This document shows, one piece after another, positions 1 to 6,900 of a DNA stretch of 7,385 nt (within the stretch, counting starts at the first letter, position 1; the number at the start of each line of letters is the position of its first letter). The notes below the pieces were generated by a model, which saw only the letters and a list, made by a program, of their open reading frames with translations, made no database searches and was not told the DNA's origin. Position numbers and translations under genes: made by a program. Source of the stretch: Acidimicrobiia bacterium (lineage in GTDB: Bacteria; Actinomycetota; Acidimicrobiia; UBA5794; UBA11373); contig JALOLI010000115.1 of assembly GCA_025456165.1 (NCBI GenBank), positions 1 to 7,385 of the forward strand, read 5' to 3'.

Positions 1-396
1 GAAGTCGGCGTCGTTCACCACCGGGTGCTCCAGCCCGTAGCGCACGACGATGCGCCGCAGGTTCTCGGTCTCGCCCTCGTTGTCGAACTTGGCCGAGTGA
101 ACCCCGATCACCACCAGTTCCTCGGCGTACTCCGCCTCCAGGCGCTCCAGGTCCGGGATGATGTGGATGCAGTTGATGCAGCCGTAGGTCCAGAAGTCGA
201 GCAAGACCACCTTGCCGCGCAAGGCCGCCAGGCTGAGCGGCCGCTCCGTGTTCAACCAGTCGAGGCCCTCCGGGAACTCGGGTGCCGCCTCGCTGCCGGC
301 GAACGGGCTCGGGGCGGGATCGCCGGAAGCGGTGCAGGCCGCCAGGCCGGCGGCCAGAACCAGGGATGTCGTGAGGGCCACCAGGCGCAGGCGCAT
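1..396 (-). CDS. Thioredoxin-like lipoprotein, NHLRC2-type N-terminal domain (partial, 3' end outside window)
   Basis: The frame is open from the ATG at 396 to the window edge, giving the first 132 residues. Seen: a short basic N-terminus (MRLRL), a hydrophobic stretch and a lipobox LAAC with the lipidation cysteine at residue 21, so the mature protein should be anchored outside the cytoplasmic membrane. A low-complexity linker (about 22-44) leads into a thioredoxin fold with the active site [13 protein letters not shown] (Cys73 and Cys76). It continues with [10 protein letters not shown] (98-107) and HPVVNDAD (124-131). Known: these segments are hallmarks of the thioredoxin domain in NHL-repeat proteins such as NHLRC2, in which a beta-propeller follows, so a long C-terminal NHL part is expected beyond the window. 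Inferred role: thiol-disulfide chemistry in the cell envelope. It lies 151 nt downstream of an intact L,D-transpeptidase on the same strand. Only a weak GGA precedes the start, but no alternative in-frame start is visible just upstream. It could instead be a plain TlpA/ResA-like protein if no NHL repeats follow. Confidence 0.88.
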   Translation of the reverse strand, partial: MRLRLVALTTSLVLAAGLAACTASGDPAPSPFAGSEAAPEFPEGLDWLNTERPLSLAALRGKVVLLDFWTYGCINCIHIIPDLERLEAEYAEELVVIGVHSAKFDNEGETENLRRIVVRYGLEHPVVNDADF

Positions 397-409
397 GGGG
401 AGTCCAACA

Positions 410-426
410 CCGGGGCAGGCCCCCGG
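410..426 (-). other. Small GC-rich hairpin upstream of the thioredoxin-like gene
   Basis: CCGGGG and CCCCGG form a perfect 6-bp stem around a 5-nt loop. It ends 13 nt before the ATG at 396, within the 151-nt gap after the L,D-transpeptidase gene. No T-run follows on the minus strand, so a classical intrinsic terminator is not supported. It may be a leader structure or chance in GC-rich DNA. Nothing else is recognisable in 397-547. Confidence 0.25.
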
Positions 427-547
427 CTTCCCTCGCGGGCGGCCAATGCCCCCGATGTGCTGCTCAAGCCGCTCCGCCCAAGAGCCGGAAGCCGCCCGAC
501 CATCGGCCGGCATCCGGCGAGGGGCGGGGGCCTGCCGCCGCACCCCC

Positions 548-2053
548 TCAGCCCGCCGGGAGCGGGTACTCGTCCCAGACGTGCAGCGGCATCCCGACGA
601 ACAGCACACCCTCGAGGGCGTCGGCATCCCAGAGCGGCATGCGCACACAGCCGTGAGAGACGGGCACCTCCGGCACCGGGATGTAGCCGTGCAGGGCGAC
701 CCAGGGGGCGAAGTTCCACGGGCTGTAGACGCAGTAGTCCCCGCTGTAGGGGCGGCAGCGCCCGGTCTCCCCTTCGGGGCGCATCACCCAGTCCCACCCG
801 ACCACGTGCCGGTAGATGGTGAAGTCGCCCCGCGGGGTGATCGCCCAGATGTCGCGCTCACGGAAGTCGCTGTAGTACCGGTATCCGCCCCCGGTGGAGA
901 CCGGGACGATGGCGGCCACCCGGCCGTCGCGGAACACGTACAGCACCTGGCGCCCGATGTCGACTTCGACCCGATCCGGCTCCTCGGGACGGCGGGGCAG
1001 CGGGGGCAGGCGGAAGCGAGCCATGAGCTCGGAATCCGCTGACTCCCAGACCCAGGTTCGCTCGACCCCCATCACCTTGTGGAAGGCCATCACCGCGTGC
1101 GAGGTGGCTTCGCTGAAAACGCCGTCCAGGGGCCCCCGATAGAGGCGGCGGCGGGCGAGTTGCTGCTGCAGCACCAGCACGTGCGCCCCTTCCTCGCCCA
1201 GTTCCATCGCCGGCAGGCCGGGTCCGTATCGCGGAGGGGAGTCCCCCCCGGGGAGGTCGCCGAAGGAGCCGGCGATCGGCAGCATCCCCGCCGCCCCGTA
1301 GTCGATGAAGCCCGGCTCGGGCTTGCCGCCGGCGTCGAAGAGCCGGAACTGCGCGCGCCACATGTCGTACCCGCCCAGGCTCTCGACCCCATCCCCATCC
1401 CAGTCACCGGCCACCGGGAGAATGGATCCCAAGTATTTCATGGCGACCGGCCCCTGCGGGGTGATGAGAAAGGCCACGCCGTCGTCTACCGCCGCCACCT
1501 CGTCCACCCCGTCACCGTCGAAATCTGCACCGAGCAGGACTTTGGTGCCCTTCGGCACGGGCGGGGGGAAGGGATCGAGGATCAGTGGCCCACCCGGGAC
1601 GATCCCCAACCGATCCAGGATGAAGAGGCGGCCGCCTTTGGCGATGGACACCGTATCCCGCCCGTCGCCGTCCGAGTCGGCCACCACCGGCATGCCATCC
1701 GTGAAGATCGGGTACACGAACGACACCGCGCTCCGGTCGTTGCGGACGAAGAGGCGACCCTCGCCGGCCCGATAGACGGCGGGCGTGTCTATGCCGTCGC
1801 CGTCCCAATCCCCCATCAACGGCACGTCGCCGAAGCCGCCGAATCGGGGTATCTGGGTGGTCCGGCCGGTGCCGTCCCGCAGGTACCAGATGCCGCTGGC
1901 CGGATCGAAGAGGCCGACGGTGTGCCCCGACGCCGATGCCCCAGCCGCCAGGGCAGTGGGCCCCACAGGGAGCACCCCCAATGTCACCGCGAGGAGCCAA
2001 GCAGCGGCCACACCGGAGACCCCGCGACGCCTCCTTGCCGGTGCGGTTGCCAT
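548..2053 (-). CDS. Secreted L,D-transpeptidase with DxDGDG (FG-GAP/VCBS-like) repeats and peptidoglycan-binding domain
   Basis: An intact gene of 501 codons from the ATG at 2053. Domains in order: a Sec-type signal peptide (RRRR at about 6-9, a hydrophobic core to about 30, an ALA-AGA cleavage-like site near 34-39); four repeats with DWDGDG, DSDGDG, DFDGDG and DWDGDG (82-87, 126-131, 177-182, 217-222), resembling the calcium-binding loops of FG-GAP/VCBS propellers; a peptidoglycan-binding-domain-1-like segment (about 284-329: [26 protein letters not shown]); and a YkuD catalytic domain (about 361-496) with HG at 455-456 and SHGCVR, nucleophile Cys469. Known: YkuD enzymes exchange or form 3-3 peptide cross-links in peptidoglycan. 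Inferred: an exported cell-wall cross-linking enzyme whose repeat region binds calcium or a wall/surface ligand. Start choice: a GTG at 2056 directly precedes the ATG and an in-frame TAG ends at 2063, so the start must be one of these two. The TAGTCT box favours a leaderless ATG. Besides Cys469 the only cysteines are Cys433 and Cys441. It is the intact paralog of the broken copy upstream. Confidence 0.93.
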   Translation of the reverse strand: MATAPARRRRGVSGVAAAWLLAVTLGVLPVGPTALAAGASASGHTVGLFDPASGIWYLRDGTGRTTQIPRFGGFGDVPLMGDWDGDGIDTPAVYRAGEGRLFVRNDRSAVSFVYPIFTDGMPVVADSDGDGRDTVSIAKGGRLFILDRLGIVPGGPLILDPFPPPVPKGTKVLLGADFDGDGVDEVAAVDDGVAFLITPQGPVAMKYLGSILPVAGDWDGDGVESLGGYDMWRAQFRLFDAGGKPEPGFIDYGAAGMLPIAGSFGDLPGGDSPPRYGPGLPAMELGEEGAHVLVLQQQLARRRLYRGPLDGVFSEATSHAVMAFHKVMGVERTWVWESADSELMARFRLPPLPRRPEEPDRVEVDIGRQVLYVFRDGRVAAIVPVSTGGGYRYYSDFRERDIWAITPRGDFTIYRHVVGWDWVMRPEGETGRCRPYSGDYCVYSPWNFAPWVALHGYIPVPEVPVSHGCVRMPLWDADALEGVLFVGMPLHVWDEYPLPAG

Positions 2054-2059
2054 CACGCC

Positions 2060-2065
2060 AGACTA
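2060..2065 (-). promoter_or_regulatory. Candidate -10 box (TAGTCT) for the intact L,D-transpeptidase, leaderless start
   Basis: TAGTCT matches the TANNNT consensus of bacterial -10 boxes. Six bases separate it from the ATG at 2053, which would put the transcription start on or near the start codon. No Shine-Dalgarno sequence lies at normal spacing; the nearest purine run (AGGGGATGGG) is more than 15 nt upstream. The box contains an in-frame TAG that blocks any N-terminal extension. A GGGAAC lies 18 nt upstream, reminiscent of ECF-sigma -35 elements, but this is weak. The broken paralog has TACGCT in the same GCGCTA context. Confidence 0.45.
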
Positions 2066-2108
2066 GCGCCAACCCATCCCCTGGTTCCCCGGGCAGAACG
2101 CCGCGAAG

Positions 2109-3459
2109 TCACCGCGTAGGCGGGCGATACTCGTCCCAGACGTGGAACGGCATGCCAACGTAGAGGTGACCCTCGAGGTAGTCGGCTTCCCACGTCGGCA
2201 CCCGCACGCAGCCGTGGGAGGCGGGATACGCCGGTACCTCGAGATAGCCGTGGATGGCGTAGTTGGGGGTGAAGTTCCAGGGGTTGTAGATGCACCACCC
2301 GGTGAGCGGGTCGCAGACCCAGCCGAGCGAGTGCCGGGTGAGGGTGAAGTCCCCGTGCGGGGTGCCCGCCCCCACGTAGGCCCGCTGGCGCACGCTCCAG
2401 TAGACGTAGCTGCCGGCGGTGGACACCGGGACGATGGCCGTTACCTCGCCGCGCTCGATGAGGTAGAGGACCTGGCGGCCGACGTCCACCTCGACCCGAT
2501 TGGGCTCATCGGGACGCTCCGGGAGCGGCGGCAGGATGAAGCTGGCCATGCGCCGCGAGTCGGCCTCTTCCCAGGCCCAGGTGCCCCTCGTCTCCCTCCT
2601 GCATCGGGGGCAGGCCGGCCCGGTGCCTCGGCGGCGAGTCGCGGCCCGGCAGATCGCCGAAATCCCCCGCCACCGGGAGCATCCCCGTGGAGCCGTAGGC
2701 CAGCGGCGCCGGCACCGCCTCGCCATCGGCGGCGAAGAACCGGAACTGGGCCCGCCAGGTGTCGTAGCCGGCAACACTCTGAACCCCGTCGCCGTCCCAG
2801 TCCCCCGCCACGGGCAGAGCCTTGCCGATGTACCCCAGAGCCCCCCGGCTCCCCCCCACCATCTCCACCGTCCCGTCGTGGACGGCGGCGATCTCGTCCA
2901 CCCCATCGCCATCGAAGTCACCCCCCACGAGGGCATCGGTGCCGGCGGGCAGGACGATGGGCAGCGGATCGGGGCCCTCCAGCGACGCCGGGCCTTCGCC
3001 GAGCCCGTCGAGGAGGTAGAGGCGGCCACCCCGGGCGAGGGAGACGGTGTCCTTGCCATCGCCGTCGGTGTCGGCCACGACCGGGAGGCCGTCGCCCGCC
3101 ATCGGGTAGATGAAGGAGATCGGCTCGGGGCCGTTGCGCACGATGAGGCGCCCCGTGGATGGGCGATAGAGGCCCGGGGAATCGATCCCATCACCGTCCC
3201 AGTCGCCGGCCAGAGGGATGTCGCCGGTGGCCCCGAACGCGCCCAGTCGCGTGGTGCGCCCCGAAGGGTCGCGCACGTACCAGGCCCCGCTCGACGGGTC
3301 GAACAGCCCCACCGAATGCCCGGCCCGCCCGACGGCGGCTGCGGCGGCTGCGGCGCCGGCGGCGGCAGGCACGGGCGGAAGGAGCACCGCGGCCGTCACC
3401 ACTGCCACCGCGAGGCCCATCCCGGAGCCCGACCTGATCACGCGGCGCTGGCTGCCCAT
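2109..3459 (-). pseudogene. Tandem paralog L,D-transpeptidase, frameshifted by loss of the peptidoglycan-binding domain
   Basis: The gene is split over two frames. Frame one runs from the ATG at 3459 and encodes a signal peptide with an alanine-rich tail (about 1-47), the same GLFDP...WYVRD start as the neighbour, and four DxDGDG repeats (86-91, 130-135, 181-186, 220-225). It matches the paralog up to residue 292 (MQEGDEG, codon ending at 2584). Past that point it is nonsense and stops at 2506. The paralog-matching sequence resumes from 2582 in another frame (TWAWEEADS) and ends at 2109, with a complete-looking YkuD domain (AIHGY, SHGCVR, catalytic Cys codon 2208-2210). Aligned by eye, about 43 codons present in the intact copy, almost exactly the peptidoglycan-binding domain, are absent here. 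The net loss is about 128 nt, not a multiple of three. As it stands, translation would yield an exported repeat protein of 317 residues without a catalytic domain. Alternatives: an assembly or sequencing error, or a +1 frameshift at GGG-C giving a roughly 449-residue enzyme. The start is supported by matching N-terminal length in the paralog and by the TACGCT box. Confidence 0.85.
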
Positions 3460-3469
3460 ACCGGCAGCG

Positions 3470-3475
3470 AGCGTA
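3470..3475 (-). promoter_or_regulatory. Candidate -10 box (TACGCT) for the broken L,D-transpeptidase
   Basis: TACGCT fits TANNNT and lies 10 nt before the ATG at 3459, predicting a leader of only about 3-4 nt. No Shine-Dalgarno sequence is visible. The context AGCGCTACGCTCGC parallels GGCGCTAGTCTGGC at the intact copy, so the promoter was probably duplicated with the gene. No convincing -35 element was found. Confidence 0.4.
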
Positions 3476-3664
3476 GCGCTCCCCGAGCCGGAACCGGCCC
3501 GACCTCTGGTGGCCTCATGACGCCGGCCTGAACCCAGACCCGGGCCTTTCGGCCCTATCGGGAGGACCCGGCCGGGAAGATCGTGCCCGCTACGGATCGT
3601 CGGCCCGTGGAGGGGCCGGACGATGGGCGAGCAAGGGCGGGCGAGCGGAGCGCGGAACGCGGCC

Positions 3665-3696
3665 CACGACGTGCCCATCAACGGCACCAAGTCGTG
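3665..3696 (-). other. Bulged 11-bp hairpin, possible structured RNA element
   Basis: On the minus strand, CACGAC-TTG-GTGCC-GTTGATG-GGCAC-GTCGTG folds into a 6-bp and a 5-bp helix that stack, with a TTG bulge on one side and a 7-nt loop. The two helices are separated only by the one-sided bulge, a layout more typical of folded RNA than of a protein operator. It lies about 200 nt before the start of the broken transpeptidase. Function unknown; no terminator T-run. Confidence 0.35.
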
Positions 3697-3864
3697 TTTC
3701 GGCAGGCTCCCTCCCCGGCGCCGCGGGCGGCCGGCGGCACGCGCTTGAGGAAGCGCCGCGCTGGTCGGCCCGGCCTCCGGGGATCGACTCCCCTGCCCCC
3801 GGCGCCCACGACTGCGGCTGGGGCACCGGTCGCCCCGTCCCCCCTCCACGGGCGACTCGTCTGT

Positions 3865-3892
3865 CGCCTCCCCCACGGCTGTGGGGGAGGCG
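3865..3892 (-). terminator. Strong hairpin downstream of ygfK, possible terminator without T-run
   Basis: CGCCTCCCCCAC and GTGGGGGAGGCG form a perfect 12-bp stem around a 4-nt loop (AGCC on the minus strand), 55 nt after the ygfK stop. No T-tract follows on either strand, so a standard intrinsic terminator is not shown. It could be a high-GC-type terminator, an RNA-stabilising 3' structure, or a dispersed REP-like palindrome. Its distal arm overlaps by four bases with the alternative hairpin GGCGAC/GTCGCC (3851-3868), so the two cannot form fully together. Confidence 0.45.
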
Positions 3893-3913
3893 CGAAGCCG
3901 CTTGCGGCGGAGC

Positions 3914-3940
3914 GGAGAGGGCAACCACGCGACCCTCTCC
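3914..3940 (-). terminator. Hairpin immediately after the ygfK stop codon
   Basis: GGAGAGGG and CCCTCTCC form a perfect 8-bp stem with an 11-nt loop, beginning 7 nt after the TAG of ygfK (3948-3950). It is followed by a small GCCG/CGGC hairpin (3897-3908) and then the 12-bp hairpin at 3865-3892, giving three in a row. Its place directly behind the stop fits transcript termination or 3'-end protection; no T-run is present. Confidence 0.35.
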
Positions 3941-3947
3941 CGATCCC

Positions 3948-6900
3948 CTACTCCTCGTACCCGGGGTGCCTCACGAACGTCCCCGCCGCCCCGGCGACGG
4001 CCGGCTCGGGCAGGAAGGGCAGCGCCGCCTGGAGGCTCACCAGCAGGGCGTAGGCCGCGGCGTACGCCGCCAGCGGCACCTCGCCGTCGGTTGCCCCCGG
4101 CGCCGCGTCGGCTTCCAGCACCTCCCAGGTGACCGGGTCGAGGCGTACCACGGCCCGCGGGCCGGTGCAGGTGAGCGACGCGCCCGTCTCCACCCGGTGG
4201 GTCTCCCCGCCCGCCCGGGTCTCGATGGCCGTCGCCCCCAGGATCCTGAGGGCGTTGTCCTGCTGCGCCTCGAAGTCGGCCCGGTCCAGGTATAGGCGCG
4301 GCTTGTCGCGGTAGGGCGCCCCCGCCGTGGGGCAGAAAGTGGCGCAGTTCCCGCACTCGTTGCAGAAGTCGGTGAGGACCGCCACCTGCAACCGCTGCTC
4401 CACCCGGAAGGGGGCGATCGCCCCCGCCACCACCCGGCCTCCTTCGACCCGCAGCGACGGCAGGCCGATGGACAGGGGCTCGGAAGGGTAGGTGAAGATC
4501 GCCAGGTTGGGGCAGACCCCCACGCAGATGCTGCAGAAGCGGTCGCAGTCGAGGCAGCGGGCCGCCTCGGCCCGAGCCTCCTCGTCCGTGTAGGTGTAGA
4601 CGGTCTCGGCGAACCCGGCCCGCAGGGCCAGGGGGGTGTGGCGCACCGGCACCCGCCACTCCCGGTGTGCCCGGCGGCGCAGCAGCCCCGGCACATCCTC
4701 GGGGGGACGGTGGGGCGCCTTCGGCGGGCGCTCCCCGGCGATGATCGCTGCCGCCGCCCGTTTGCCTCCGGCAGCCGCCCGGACGATGGAGGCCGGGCCG
4801 GGCGCGGCCACATCGCCGGCGGCGTAGACCCCCGGCAGCGAGGTCTCCAGGGTCTCCGGGTCGCACGCCAGGTAGCCCCCGCGGGTCAGTTCCGGCTCAC
4901 CGGCATCGAAGAAGCCGAACACGGCGTGCTGGCTGACGGCCAGCAGCAGGGTGTCGAACGGCATCTCGAATTCGGACCCCTCCACCGCCACGGGCACCTT
5001 GCGGCCGCCGGCGTCGCGCTGCCCGCGGTACTCCGTGCGAGTGCAGACCACCCCGGCCAGGTGCCCATCCGCGGCGCGGAGCCGCACCGGGAGGGTCAAC
5101 TCGGCAACGGCCACCCCCTCTTCGAGCATGGCCCGGACCTCGTCGCGGTCGGCGGGCATCTGGTCGATGGTGCGCCGATAGACGATCGTCACCTCAGCCC
5201 CCAGGCGCCGCGCGGTGCGAGCGCAGTCCATGGCGGTGTCCCCCGCCCCCACGACTGCCACCCGCTCTCCGATGGACAGTGGCCGCCCCTCCCGTACCGA
5301 CCTCAGGAAGGCGATGCCGTCGAGCACTCCGTCGGCCTCTTCGCCGGGAATGCCCAGGCGTTTGGCTACCTGGGCCCCCACCGCCACCAGGATCGGGCCG
5401 AAACCCTGCTCCCGCAGGCTCGAGAGGGTGAAGTCCCGCCCCGCCTCCTTGCCGTAGTCGACCAGCACCCCCAGCGCCCCGAGGCCGGCGAGGTCGGCGT
5501 CGATGCGCTCCTGGGGAAGGCGGTAGGCGGGGATGGCCCCGCCCACCATCCCCCCGGCATAGGGATGCCTCTCAAAGACCGTGACCCCGAACCCGGCCTG
5601 CCCCAGCATCCGGGCGGCTGCCAGCCCGGCCGGGCCGGCCCCGATGATCGCCACCTTCTGCTCGCGCGCCGGCGCCCGCTCCCCTACCTCGGGAGTCCCT
5701 TCCCGGGCCATGATGAACCGCTTCATCTCGCGGATGGCCAGCGGCTCGTCGTAGTGGGTGCGAATGCAGGCGTGCTCGCACAGGTGATCGCAGACGTGCC
5801 CCAGGATCGAAGCCAGCGGGTTGTCCCGCCGGGTGATGGCCACTGCGTCGGCGAACAGTCCCTGCCGCACCGCCGCCATGTACTGCGGCACGTCCTGGTC
5901 CACCGGGCACTCGTCGGTGCAGGGAGCCTCGATGCAGTCGAAGAGGCCGAGAGACCGAGTGGTCTTGGAGCGCCCCGTGTCGAAGGCATCCTTGCGGTAC
6001 CGCCGCTCCCCGCTCACCCCGCCGGCATAGCGGCGCAGGTTCGCCAGATGAGCCGCGGCCGTGTCGTCGGCGCCGGCTACCCGGCGGGCGAAGTCGTCGA
6101 GGTCGGCAGCGCCGACCGTTGCCATGGCCGCCTCGGCCTCCTCCAGGTACTGCAGCAAGCGCAGGTACCCGCCCGACTTGAGCAGATCGCTGCACACCGT
6201 CACCGGGCGCAGCCCACAGGCCAGCAACTCGGGAGCGTTGAAGCAGTCGGCCCCGCCGGCGAAGGACAGCGGCATCCCCCCCCGGAACTCCTCGGCCAGC
6301 AGAAGAGCCAGGTTGGCGGTGAGGGCGTGGAGGGGGCGTCCCGACAGGTACATCATCGAGTCCCCGGGGAACACCGTCCGCCAGTTCTCCACTTCCAGGG
6401 TGTTGCTCAGCTTGAGGCCGAAGTGCAGGCCCCGGGCCGCCGCCGCTTCCTGGAGACGACGGAACATGGGGGCGGCATCCTCCCACTTCAGGTCGTGGCC
6501 GAAGGCGGCGTCGGGCACCACGACGTCGCCGTACCCCAGATCCCCGTTGATGATGCCCCGGACCTTCTCCGGCCCCAGCAGGGTGGGGTTGCACTTCACC
6601 GCGGTGTGCAGTCCCCTCTCGGTGAGCAGGTAGCCCGCGATGCGCTCGATCTCCCCCGGCGGGCACCCGTGCATCGTGGACAGGGTGACGTTGTCGCTGA
6701 GATCGGCCGGGATGGGCACCTCCCCCACCTCGGGGAAGTGCCGGGCCACGACCTCGACGTGCCCGGGCAGGTAGGCCGAGGCGTCGCGCATCGTGTCGAG
6801 GTACCACTGGACGTTGGGCTTCAGGATCCCGGCGAGGTCGTAGCCCACGCTCATGTTGAAGACCATCCCGGGCCGGTCCCCCGGGAAGCCGAGGCGGCGG

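Larger units (their letters stand above)
3460..3947 (-). other. Non-coding, hairpin-rich intergenic region of 488 nt
   Basis: No open frame here has a recognisable protein. The frames that do exist are arginine/proline/glycine-rich and without motifs. The region holds several perfect short inverted repeats: 3542-3555 (GGGCC/GGCCC, GAAA tetraloop when read on the minus strand), 3665-3696 (11 paired bases with a 3-nt bulge), 3741-3756 (GCGCTT/AAGCGC), 3779-3793 (GGGGA/TCCCC), 3851-3868 (GGCGAC/GTCGCC), 3865-3892, 3897-3908 and 3914-3940. Those nearest the ygfK stop probably relate to its transcript end. The rest could be a structured leader or small RNA upstream of the transpeptidase pair, or chance in very GC-rich DNA. 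I do not recognise a known riboswitch class. Confidence 0.6.

Noticed and set aside
1079..2119. Plus-strand open frame of 346 codons opposite the intact transpeptidase
   Set aside because: Antisense shadow of a gene with strong domain evidence; its translation has no recognisable motifs.
2577..2596. Programmed +1 ribosomal frameshifting at the GGG-C junction
   Set aside because: No recognised slippery sequence or downstream stimulatory structure is visible, and the missing 43 codons relative to the paralog are better explained by deletion.
3333..3368. GCGGCT-type trinucleotide repeat in the first transpeptidase
   Set aside because: It simply encodes the alanine-rich tail of the signal peptide region; it is short and imperfect, so there is no support for a functional repeat.
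3540..3800. c-di-AMP (ydaO) or cobalamin riboswitch upstream of the transpeptidases
   Set aside because: Stretches such as GGGGAGTCGATCCCC and GCCTGCCGAAACACGAC recall parts of such motifs, but the conserved elements do not appear in the right order and the distance to the gene is large.
3590..3928. Minus-strand 112-codon frame in the ygfK-transpeptidase gap
   Set aside because: Composition is Arg/Pro/Ala-rich, it runs through several hairpins, and it shows no ribosome-binding site or known motif.
2506..4866. A very long minus-strand open frame (786 codons) spanning the end of ygfK, the intergenic region and the first transpeptidase half
   Set aside because: The part overlapping ygfK is an out-of-frame shadow of it and the intergenic part is low-complexity Arg/Gly/Pro. 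Only the part from the ATG at 3459 is real protein. The openness reflects high GC, not a fusion gene.
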